Assembly: GCA_029287755.1 (NCBI GenBank)
Contig: JARFQM010000217.1
Coordinates: 1-6,234, forward strand
DNA length: 6,234 nucleotides
Direction of reading: 5' to 3'
Source: Desulfofustis sp.
Lineage (GTDB): Bacteria; Desulfobacterota; Desulfobulbia; Desulfobulbales; Desulfocapsaceae
A program made the translations under genes and the position numbers. Positions 1 through 5,522 of this stretch are shown here, piece by piece (the first letter of the stretch is position 1; every line of letters starts with the position of its first letter). Under the pieces are notes generated by a model. The model did no database searches. It had not been told where the DNA came from and was given only the letters and a program-made list of their open reading frames with translations.

Positions 1-682
1 TGCCGGGGATGGCCTGGGATTCAATGAGCAGGGTTCCTCCTGGTTTGAGGGCAGTAAAAATATCCCTGAGAATCTCGATCGGAGAACTCTGGTGGTAAAT
101 AATGCCCATCAGGAAAATCACGTCGAAGCTTTGCGGAAACAAGGAGACGTGTTCGACCCCGAGCAGATCGATGTCGAGATTGTCAAAGCCGGCCATGGCG
201 TTGAGGGACTTGAAGCAGTAATAGTGCTGCACCGACGGTTCGAAACCGAGCACCAAGCGGGGTTCGTGGGGCACCATGCGAAACATGTAATAGCCGTTGT
301 TGCAGCCGATATCGGCGACGATTTTTCCGCTGAGATCGGGGAGTCGGACCCGCAGGCGGTCCCATTTGCGTTCGCTGCGCCACTCGGCGTCTACCTCGAT
401 GCCGAAAATGGAGAAGGGGCCTTTGCGCCAGGGCATGAAGCATCTGAGCAGCTCCCTGATTTCCTGCCGGCTTTCCGGGGAAAGCTCATCGTACCCGCCG
501 ATGGTTACTGTGTCGGCAGTGCAGTCAGTGAGGCCGGCCCGATAGGCGCGGAGCCGTTCAAAGGGAATGCGATACCTGAGAAACCCTTTTTTATTCTGGT
601 TTACCCAGCGCTGCCGCTGCTCGTGGATCTCGGTGATAGCATGATGATCGATCCCCGGTTGAAGATGGTTAAGATAATGCAT
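1..682 (-). CDS. cmoB: tRNA U34 carboxymethyltransferase CmoB (partial, 3' end beyond left edge)
   Basis: CmoB transfers the carboxymethyl group of carboxy-S-adenosylmethionine (Cx-SAM) to 5-hydroxyuridine at tRNA wobble position 34, giving cmo5U, which widens codon reading. It acts in the cytoplasm. I translated this frame by hand: 227 codons are present out of about 320 in the family, so the C-terminus is missing. Visible matches to E. coli CmoB are MPWRKGPF (residues 83-90), EWRSERKWDR (100-109), the SAM-binding loop DIGCNNGYYMFRM (124-136) and MGIIYHQSSP (192-201). K87 and Y196 align with E. coli K91 and Y200, which by my recollection contact the Cx-SAM carboxylate. The ATG at 682 is the only usual start after an in-frame stop at 731-733, and it places MPWRKGPF only four residues earlier than in E. 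coli. There is no clear Shine-Dalgarno sequence. The gene starts 14 nt after the cmoA stop, so translation probably depends on cmoA. Confidence 0.95.
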   Translation of the reverse strand, partial: MHYLNHLQPGIDHHAITEIHEQRQRWVNQNKKGFLRYRIPFERLRAYRAGLTDCTADTVTIGGYDELSPESRQEIRELLRCFMPWRKGPFSIFGIEVDAEWRSERKWDRLRVRLPDLSGKIVADIGCNNGYYMFRMVPHEPRLVLGFEPSVQHYYCFKSLNAMAGFDNLDIDLLGVEHVSLFPQSFDVIFLMGIIYHQSSPIEILRDIFTALKPGGTLLIESQAIPG

Positions 683-696
683 TTCAAAAGGGGCTG

Positions 697-1422
697 TCAG
701 CTTGGTTTGAGCGCCACGAAGGAAGAAAAGTTAAACCATTGGAGAAAGGTGGTAATCGGCTTAAAACCAGCGCCGGCGAGCATTTCCATATTCTCCTCGA
801 GAGTAAAAGGTATGAGGATATTTTCCAGGGCTTCCCGCTTACGGGCGATTTCCAGATCCGAATACCCCTGCGCACGTTTGAAGTCATGGTGGATATCTAT
901 GAAGGTGCGGTTCAGCCTTTTGTCCTCGAGAACCGTTTTCTCACTGAGAATGAGCAGGCCTCCGGGGCGCAGGTTGTCATAGAGTTGGGTAATCAATGAC
1001 GGCCGCAGCACCGGCCTGATAAACTGCAGGGTGTAATTGAGGATGAAGGCCCCGGTTCCCTCCATGTTGATTTTTGTGATATCGGCCTTTTGGAAAGAGA
1101 CGGCATAGTCTTTCGCGTAGAACTCGGCTTTAAGACGCGCTTTGGCGAGCATGGCCGGTGAACTGTCTAGGCCGACGAAGCGCAACCGCTGGTCCTCCAG
1201 TTCCCTGGCAAAATAGAACAGTGCGGTGCCGGTGGCGCAGCCCAGATCGCAGACCAGGTCGCCCGGGTTCAAATGGGCGGCCAGCAGCCTGCCGGTCTCC
1301 CTGATCACTTTTTTGTAGCAGGGAATGGAGCGGTCGAGCATGTCGTCGAACACCTCAACGACCCGCTCGTTGAAATCAAAATCTTCAGGAACGGTATCAA
1401 CCTGGTACAGCCTGTCTTTCAT
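697..1422 (-). CDS. cmoA: Carboxy-S-adenosyl-L-methionine synthase CmoA
   Basis: CmoA converts S-adenosylmethionine and prephenate into Cx-SAM, the cofactor used by CmoB, encoded immediately downstream. The protein is 241 aa, close to the roughly 247 aa of E. coli CmoA. It is a class I SAM-dependent methyltransferase fold. Family features in order are FDFNERVVEVFDDML (residues 15-29), the SAM loop CDLGCATGTA (58-67), the acidic LDSSPAM strand end (85-91), LNYTLQF (128-134), LRPGGLLILSEK (151-162) and the diagnostic HHDFKRAQGYSDLEI (178-192). R196 aligns with E. coli R199, which I recall binds the Cx-SAM carboxylate. The start at 1422 gives a family-like N-terminus and lies 4 nt after the ydbL stop. 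I see no Shine-Dalgarno sequence in front of it, which suggests termination-reinitiation from ydbL. The cmoA-cmoB pairing is also found in gammaproteobacteria and supports both calls. Confidence 0.96.
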   Translation of the reverse strand: MKDRLYQVDTVPEDFDFNERVVEVFDDMLDRSIPCYKKVIRETGRLLAAHLNPGDLVCDLGCATGTALFYFARELEDQRLRFVGLDSSPAMLAKARLKAEFYAKDYAVSFQKADITKINMEGTGAFILNYTLQFIRPVLRPSLITQLYDNLRPGGLLILSEKTVLEDKRLNRTFIDIHHDFKRAQGYSDLEIARKREALENILIPFTLEENMEMLAGAGFKPITTFLQWFNFSSFVALKPS

Positions 1423-1426
1423 GGGG

Positions 1427-1798
1427 CTATTTTTTATGCCAGGTCCCGTCAGGTTTCTGGAACCAGTGTCCTTTACTGCCTATGTCGCTTATCTGTTTGG
1501 CCCGACGCTGGCCGACGAGGGCTATATCCACCTGCTGTTTTTGGGCGATGGCGCCATAGACGCTCTTGCGGTCCTTGTTCTCTTCCGTGATCAGCTTTTG
1601 TGCAGATTTGTCAGAGGTACGGAACTCCAGATAGCCCTGATTGTTCTCGCCGATAGTGCCCTTGTCCTTGAGCGCGTTGATGGCCGGAATCCTGGCCAGC
1701 ATCCGCTCCTTGATCGAAGCGGCCTGGCTGTTAAGGACGCCGCCCAACAGAGCCGTCATCACAACAGCTATGATAAAAAAGAATCTACGGTTATACAT
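1427..1798 (-). CDS. ydbL: YdbL-like periplasmic DUF1318 protein
   Basis: This 123-aa protein belongs to the YdbL/DUF1318 family. In E. coli, YdbL is periplasmic and acts with YdbH and YnbE, reportedly assisting their assembly. The first 30 residues form a signal peptide: basic MYNRR, a hydrophobic run FFFIIAVVMTALLGGVL, then a likely signal peptidase I site after NSQA (residues 23-26). The mature part carries the family pattern: GTIGENNQGYLEF, KLITEENKDRKSVYGAIA and a C-terminal GHWFQKPDGTWHKK, matching E. coli YdbL at GRVGE..YGYL, INAERKASYQQLA and the terminal NGKWVRK. I chose the ATG at 1798 because GGGGAGG lies 6 nt upstream and the signal peptide then begins at residue 1. The frame is open up to 1882, but that would add 28 residues in front of the signal peptide and run into ynbE. 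It sits 31 nt after ynbE. Confidence 0.92.
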   Translation of the reverse strand: MYNRRFFFIIAVVMTALLGGVLNSQAASIKERMLARIPAINALKDKGTIGENNQGYLEFRTSDKSAQKLITEENKDRKSVYGAIAQKQQVDIALVGQRRAKQISDIGSKGHWFQKPDGTWHKK

Positions 1799-1804
1799 GC
1801 CGAA

Positions 1805-1811
1805 CCTCCCC
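1805..1811 (-). promoter_or_regulatory. Strong ribosome binding site of ydbL
   Basis: GGGGAGG on the minus strand, 6 nt before the ATG at 1798. It decides between this start and the longer open frame beginning at 1882, and it is one of the two strongest Shine-Dalgarno sequences in the window. Confidence 0.8.
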
Positions 1812-1829
1812 GAATTGTCATGTGCAGAA

Positions 1830-2027
1830 TCATTCATTCTGGGCCGCCTCGTCGATGTCGCCGAAAAAGTCATCCAGGGCACGGTCCACTTTGACGTTGA
1901 CGTCGATGGTGATATGGATGGGTTTTATCTCAACCGGTTTGACATCCACTTCATGTTTGGTGCAGGCCGCGCTGATCCCCAGCAGCAGCGCCAGACAGAA
2001 AAGACGGGCCAATAATTGCAGTTTCAT
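1830..2027 (-). CDS. ynbE: YnbE-like small lipoprotein, partner of YdbH
   Basis: This 65-aa protein matches the YnbE family by order, size and sequence. In E. coli, YnbE is an outer-membrane lipoprotein that meets the C-terminal end of YdbH by beta-strand pairing, completing a bridge for phospholipids across the periplasm. Here residues 1-21 form a lipoprotein-type signal (MKLQLLARLFCLALLLGISAA) ending at C22. The mature part has KPVEIKPIHITIDVNVKV (residues 30-47), comparable with the E. coli PKEPITINMNVKIE segment, then an acidic tail with LDDFFGDIDEAAQNE. The predicted lipobox is I-S-A-A-C with serine at -3, where leucine is usual, so lipidation is likely but not certain. The start ATG at 2027 overlaps the ydbH TGA in an ATGA arrangement, and GGGGAG lies 6 nt upstream within ydbH. 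This arrangement favours coupled production of the two partners. Confidence 0.9.
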   Translation of the reverse strand: MKLQLLARLFCLALLLGISAACTKHEVDVKPVEIKPIHITIDVNVKVDRALDDFFGDIDEAAQNE

Positions 2028-4585
2028 TGTCCACTCCCCATGATCGTATTGATGGACTGGCCGACCTGAAAAAGCTCGACCAGCGGTACTCTGAAATTCA
2101 CATCCAGGCGGATTGGATACTGCAGTCCCGGGCCCTGATCCGACTCGCTGAGCATACCTTTTTTATCAAACTTGAAGGGCAGGGCAGTGCTGGGCTTGCC
2201 GTCAAGTTCCAGAATCAGCAGCAGGTCGTCCCCGGCGCTGTTAAAACTCAGTTTCGTCCAGTTATAGGAGAAGTCCTCGAGTGCCTGAAGCGCATAGTTA
2301 AGAAAACCCGCCTCGCTGACCCCGCCCACGCCCTGCCGGAGCAGATCCGTGTCGCTGAAGCGCACTATACCACCTGCACCCGGCGTCGAAAACAGAAATC
2401 CATCATCAAAGTCGAGTCGTTTCCTGGAGAGTTTAATCGGCAGTTTGCCGTTCAGTGAACCCTCGCCTTCGGTGCCTTTGAAGCCGAACTGATCGAGCAG
2501 TTCAGCCAGTCCGATTCGGCTGCAGAAAAGGGTGGTGTCGATTTCAGATGTCTGGGTAGACAGGCGCAGGCTGCCGGATTCAAGGGTGCCGCCGCACCAT
2601 CTGAGTTTGCTTTTTTCGATGAACAGCGACTGGGGGCTTTCCACCCGGAAGGTAAACGCACCGTCACTGAAATGCAGCCTGGAAATATCAATTGCAGCCA
2701 CCGAGCAGCGCTGGCTGGGGCTCGATTGCAGCCGCGGCAGTTCGGGAAACTCGATGGCGCAGTCCAGACCCTCCAGGCTGATGTTTTTGTCGGGCAAACT
2801 GATTTTTACATCGCCAATCGCAGCCTGCGCTCGGGCGGTGAGTCCTCCATCGTAGGCGATTTTGCCTCGGGCCTCGAGATTGCCTGAGAAATCGAGATCG
2901 GCCGGCAGAGAGAGAAACGCAGGAAAAAACGCGGGCTCAAGCGCGTCCGTGGTAAGTTCCCAGGACACCGAACCCGTTCTGGAGGGCCACGCCAGATGGC
3001 CCTTGAACGGTAGGGAAAGGTCGGGGTTGTGCCGCAGTTCAAGCGCACCTCGGGCAGTGTACTCTGAGCCGCGTTGGGCAAGAGTTGCGGCCAGGGAAAA
3101 AAGATGCTCACCCTCGATCTCCACCGCCTCAATAGAGAAGGAACCGGGAGCCGTTGCAGTGGGCGAAACTAAGCGGGTAAACGGCAGCTCGAGGGCAATA
3201 TTCTTGGCGGCCAGGTTTTTCTCGGGAATACTGATTTCCGCCAGGGCCGCGTTAATTCTGGCTTCAAGCTGGTCGCTGGAGCGGTCCAGGCTGGCCTTAA
3301 GCTCGATGGGTGAAGTCGTCACACGAAAGAAGTCGCGCTGCAGATCCAGGGGGCCGCTCTCCAGTTTCAAGGCCGCCCGCATGTGCTGGTCCATCGACTC
3401 AAGGGAGGAAGATATGCGCAGGCCCGCGAGTCCGGAAACTGACCAGCCGCCGACCAGTTCAAGTGGCCGCTCGGAGTGGTACTCGCCGGTCAGAAAAAGG
3501 TGCGCCCCGCCGGAACCGGACCAGCCGCCGTCGAAGGCAAGAGAGAGGGGCTTCGTCGCCGTTCTCGGGTCATCCTCAGCAGGCCAGGAGACGGTTGCCG
3601 TTCCAGAAGTTTTCGCTTCTCCGTCCCGGTAGCTCGTCTCTCCATCAATCTCAACCAGAGCCTGGACGGGACTGTCGAGGGCAAGCGGGTGCAGCTGGAA
3701 GCGGTGGGTATGGGCATCGCCGGAGAGAACAAAATTCAGCGTATTGTTCTCCTCTGCCCCTGAGATTGATACTTGGTCGGTGACGTAGCGCAGCCCCGCA
3801 AGGCTGCCAGCCAATGTATAGCGCTGTAGAGAAAAAGAGCTGGCATCGAGGCGCAGTTCGAGATCGGCACTCATTGTCTTGAAGGTCGGCAGGATAAACG
3901 ATTCAGCAAAAAACCCATCGGGCAGTGAGAGGGCGCCGTTATCGATCGTCAGTTTGGCAGCCAGTTTGTCATTGTCGAGCGTTGCTGAAGCAGATATCGC
4001 GGCGGAAACATCATCCGAGAAGAAGAATGACCCGTCAATTGCCTCGAGGCGCTGGCGGGTACCGGTGGAATTGAAGGTTGGTGCCAGTTGAGCGTTCACA
4101 CCGATGAAAAGTGATGGCCGGCGCGCATCGTGGATCACGATGCGGCACTGATCGAGGATTAGAGATTCGACCCCCAGCGGCAGCAGAAACAGCGTCTCTT
4201 CAGTTCCGGTGCTCTTGGCGCCGATCTGCGGGTTGAAAGCGGGCAGCGCCAGCCGGCCGTCTGCTCTTTGGAAATGCAGGGTGGCGTGATCCACTACCAG
4301 GCTGCCGATCTTTTTCTGCAGCAGCGACTGGGGGGTAAAGCGCATCTGAAATCGGGGGATGGAGAGCACCGGGGTGGTGCCGTCCTTTATCTCGACACTG
4401 CCTTCGATAAGATACGGCGTGATTCTGCTCAGGCGCGCCCGGCTGAAGGAGAAAGGGGTTTGGGCAAGTAATGAGGGAAGCACTACCCGGTCAATGATGT
4501 GGGGCAGGGACAGGAACCCGACCAGCCCTATGATAATCACCGTCAGCAGGATAAGTGTTAATTTCTTCAGCAACGATCCGGCCAT
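2024..4585 (-). CDS. ydbH: YdbH-family AsmA-like intermembrane phospholipid transport protein
   Basis: An 853-aa protein, close to the roughly 880 aa of E. coli YdbH. YdbH, TamB and YhdP are the AsmA-like proteins that move phospholipids from the inner to the outer membrane in E. coli. Residues 1-30 hold a basic LLKK start and one hydrophobic segment (LTLILLTVIIIGLVGFLSL), an uncleaved inner-membrane anchor. Next comes an AsmA-like start (about 45-110), in which short beta strands around LSIPRFQMRF and SLVVDHATLHF alternate hydrophobic and polar residues. The long middle keeps this beta-rich pattern, as expected for a lipid-lined groove, with no enzymatic motif visible. The C-terminal part (about 735-853) has GGIVRFSDTD, FLNYALQALEDFSYNW and YPIRLDVNFRVPLVELF, the region that resembles YdbH most. 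TAAGGA lies 9 nt before the ATG. It begins the minus-strand operon and overlaps ynbE by 4 nt. Older annotation calls this Pfam family 'dicarboxylate transport', which should not be taken literally. Confidence 0.9.
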   Translation of the reverse strand: MAGSLLKKLTLILLTVIIIGLVGFLSLPHIIDRVVLPSLLAQTPFSFSRARLSRITPYLIEGSVEIKDGTTPVLSIPRFQMRFTPQSLLQKKIGSLVVDHATLHFQRADGRLALPAFNPQIGAKSTGTEETLFLLPLGVESLILDQCRIVIHDARRPSLFIGVNAQLAPTFNSTGTRQRLEAIDGSFFFSDDVSAAISASATLDNDKLAAKLTIDNGALSLPDGFFAESFILPTFKTMSADLELRLDASSFSLQRYTLAGSLAGLRYVTDQVSISGAEENNTLNFVLSGDAHTHRFQLHPLALDSPVQALVEIDGETSYRDGEAKTSGTATVSWPAEDDPRTATKPLSLAFDGGWSGSGGAHLFLTGEYHSERPLELVGGWSVSGLAGLRISSSLESMDQHMRAALKLESGPLDLQRDFFRVTTSPIELKASLDRSSDQLEARINAALAEISIPEKNLAAKNIALELPFTRLVSPTATAPGSFSIEAVEIEGEHLFSLAATLAQRGSEYTARGALELRHNPDLSLPFKGHLAWPSRTGSVSWELTTDALEPAFFPAFLSLPADLDFSGNLEARGKIAYDGGLTARAQAAIGDVKISLPDKNISLEGLDCAIEFPELPRLQSSPSQRCSVAAIDISRLHFSDGAFTFRVESPQSLFIEKSKLRWCGGTLESGSLRLSTQTSEIDTTLFCSRIGLAELLDQFGFKGTEGEGSLNGKLPIKLSRKRLDFDDGFLFSTPGAGGIVRFSDTDLLRQGVGGVSEAGFLNYALQALEDFSYNWTKLSFNSAGDDLLLILELDGKPSTALPFKFDKKGMLSESDQGPGLQYPIRLDVNFRVPLVELFQVGQSINTIMGSGQ
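2034..2039 (-). promoter_or_regulatory. Ribosome binding site of ynbE inside the ydbH 3' end
   Basis: GGGGAG on the minus strand, 6 nt before the ynbE ATG and within the last codons of ydbH. It supports the small lipoprotein as a real gene and, with the ATGA overlap, suggests both independent initiation and coupling. Confidence 0.75.
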
Positions 4586-4594
4586 GATACTAAT

Positions 4595-4600
4595 TCCTTA
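4595..4600 (-). promoter_or_regulatory. Ribosome binding site of ydbH
   Basis: TAAGGA on the minus strand, 9 nt before the ydbH ATG at 4585. It supports that start, which also places the membrane anchor directly at the N-terminus. Confidence 0.65.
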
Positions 4601-4634
4601 TTCTGCCGCTATCTCAGGTGCGGTTTGGGTTTCG

Positions 4635-4661
4635 GGTAAAGGTAAATTAATCGGGGGTAAA
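4635..4661 (+). repeat. Three direct GGTAAA repeats, possible operator
   Basis: GGTAAA occurs at 4635-4640, 4641-4646 and 4656-4661. The second and third copies extend to GGTAAATT. The cluster lies over the predicted start of the ydbH transcript, where a regulator could act. The spacing is irregular (6 and 15 nt) and I do not recognise the motif as the site of a known factor. Confidence 0.3.
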
Positions 4662-4690
4662 TTTATAGGAAAATCTTTGCCCCGCCTAAA
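4662..4690 (-). promoter_or_regulatory. Possible promoter for the ydbH operon
   Basis: On the minus strand, TATAAA (complement of 4662-4667) lies 17 nt after TTTAGG (complement of 4685-4690). The -10 box is good but the -35 box matches only about 3 of 6 positions. Transcription would begin near 4655, within the cluster of GGTAAA repeats, giving a leader of about 70 nt. A weak promoter, or one needing an activator, would fit; the element could also be chance in AT-rich sequence. Confidence 0.35.
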
Positions 4691-4757
4691 CGGCTGCACC
4701 ACCTCTTTTCATCCCAACTCAGACGCCAAAGTATGACCATGCGTCTAGAAAATTCTG

Positions 4758-4786
4758 TTGCCTTAGGGTAGATATGACAGTATAAA
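4758..4786 (+). promoter_or_regulatory. Sigma70-like promoter for the carrier-ligase genes
   Basis: TTGCCT (4758-4763) and TATAAA (4781-4786) are separated by exactly 17 nt. They match the TTGACA/TATAAT consensus at 4 of 6 and 5 of 6 positions. Transcription would begin near 4793, leaving a leader of about 43 nt before the ATG at 4836. Confidence 0.6.
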
Positions 4787-4822
4787 CCATCCTTTCCCAA
4801 GAAGGTCGAATCATCGATCAAC

Positions 4823-4828
4823 AGGTGG
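4823..4828 (+). promoter_or_regulatory. Ribosome binding site of the carrier gene
   Basis: AGGTGG, 7 nt before the ATG at 4836. It is a reasonable Shine-Dalgarno match and supports that start. Confidence 0.6.
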
Positions 4829-4835
4829 ATCAGGC

Positions 4836-5489
4836 ATGTCACAAGAAATCGATTTTGATGAGATTCTGGCAAAATATCGTTCGGACCCTTACAACTATGT
4901 CGACCTAACCGCCCCGCACACCGGCGTGGTTGATTTTCTGGTGGAAAAAGGCAACGGTGTCGATGCCCCGTCCGGTGAATGGAATCATATTCCCGGCACC
5001 CCTCTGTTCCAGATCAGCCGGGAGAGAAACGAGAAAACAATCAGCGCCCCCATCAACGGTATTGTCTCCGAGATCCGCATCGAGTTTCAGGACCAGTTCG
5101 TGGAGGCTGGAGAAAAGCTGCTTACCATCAGACATCCCCTGAAGAAAAAGGAAATCATCGAATCGATCCTCAAGGAAGTGCTCTATCTCTTTCCGGCGCC
5201 GGAAACGGCAAAGTTCTTCTTTGCCATGGACATCCAGTCGAGAATCGACCAGAAAGGGGCCGGAGGAGTAACCATCAGACCTGGAGACGAAGCTTTCACC
5301 ATGTCGCTGATGAAGCGTGATACGCCAATCTATTATTCGGGCGAAGAGGGCGTCATCCATTCCATCTATTTCAAACCGGGAGTCTCCGTTCCCCAGGGTG
5401 AGCCTCTCATTGGCGTCTGCCGGGCCGATAAACTGCCCTTGATCCAGAAGGTCATCACCCGGGTCAAGGCTGAATGGGATGCAATCTAA
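4836..5489 (+). CDS. Tandem biotinyl/lipoyl-like domain carrier protein
   Basis: A 217-aa protein, probably cytoplasmic, with no signal peptide or membrane segment. I see two biotinyl/lipoyl-type domains. The first spans about residues 22-100, with LTAPHTGVVDFLVEKGNGV and then ISAPINGIVSEI followed by VEAGEKLLTI. In canonical biotin carriers the modified lysine lies seven residues before the AP; here that position is R64, so this domain is probably unmodified. A linker (101-127) is followed by a second domain (about 128-196) with TMSLMKRDTP and GVIHSIYFKPGVSVPQGEPLIGV. K160 in LMKR sits where the biotinyl lysine of AMKM would be, though the motif is not standard and one residue seems inserted before the following glycine. 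The next gene encodes a biotin ligase-family enzyme, which fits a substrate role. It may be the carrier subunit of an acyl-CoA carboxylase whose other subunits lie beyond the window; that is inference. A non-modified structural role is the alternative. Confidence 0.75.
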   Translation: MSQEIDFDEILAKYRSDPYNYVDLTAPHTGVVDFLVEKGNGVDAPSGEWNHIPGTPLFQISRERNEKTISAPINGIVSEIRIEFQDQFVEAGEKLLTIRHPLKKKEIIESILKEVLYLFPAPETAKFFFAMDIQSRIDQKGAGGVTIRPGDEAFTMSLMKRDTPIYYSGEEGVIHSIYFKPGVSVPQGEPLIGVCRADKLPLIQKVITRVKAEWDAI

Positions 5490-5522
5490 GCCTCTCTTGC
5501 CAGCGGTTCCGCCGCGCAGGAG

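Larger units (their letters stand above)
4586..4835. promoter_or_regulatory. Divergent intergenic regulatory region
   Basis: The only sizeable non-coding stretch in the window, 250 bp between the ydbH start and the plus-strand carrier gene. It must hold the starts of both transcripts unless they begin far away. Its central part is more AT-rich than the flanking genes. It contains a good plus-strand sigma70-like promoter, a weaker minus-strand candidate, and three direct copies of GGTAAA at 4635, 4641 and 4656. A short open frame crosses it on the minus strand (4663-4872), but it overlaps the carrier gene and resembles no protein I know. Confidence 0.7.

Noticed and set aside
92..982. Long plus-strand open frame of 296 codons opposite cmoB and cmoA
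   Set aside because: The opposite strand encodes clear CmoA and CmoB with conserved motifs throughout. This frame resembles no known protein and has no convincing start signal.
1423..1445. Possible hairpin or terminator between ydbL and cmoA (GGC, A-run, GCC)
   Set aside because: The possible stem is only about 3-4 bp, the A-run is in the loop, and no U-run follows it. It is too weak for a terminator, and the genes are 4 nt apart.
1799..1882. Longer ydbL start at 1882
   Set aside because: It would bury the signal peptide behind 28 extra residues and overlap ynbE, while the ATG at 1798 has an excellent GGGGAGG at 6 nt.
2862..3632. Plus-strand open frame of 256 codons opposite ydbH
   Set aside because: It is antisense to the middle of ydbH, has low-complexity arginine- and serine-rich composition typical of shadow frames, and has no family features.
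4663..4872. Short minus-strand frame of 69 codons across the divergent intergenic region
   Set aside because: It overlaps the carrier gene start and both predicted promoters, has no clear ribosome binding site and has no recognisable sequence.
5490..5522. Terminator between carrier and ligase genes
   Set aside because: The 33-nt spacer shows no stem-loop followed by a T-run, so the two genes are most simply co-transcribed.
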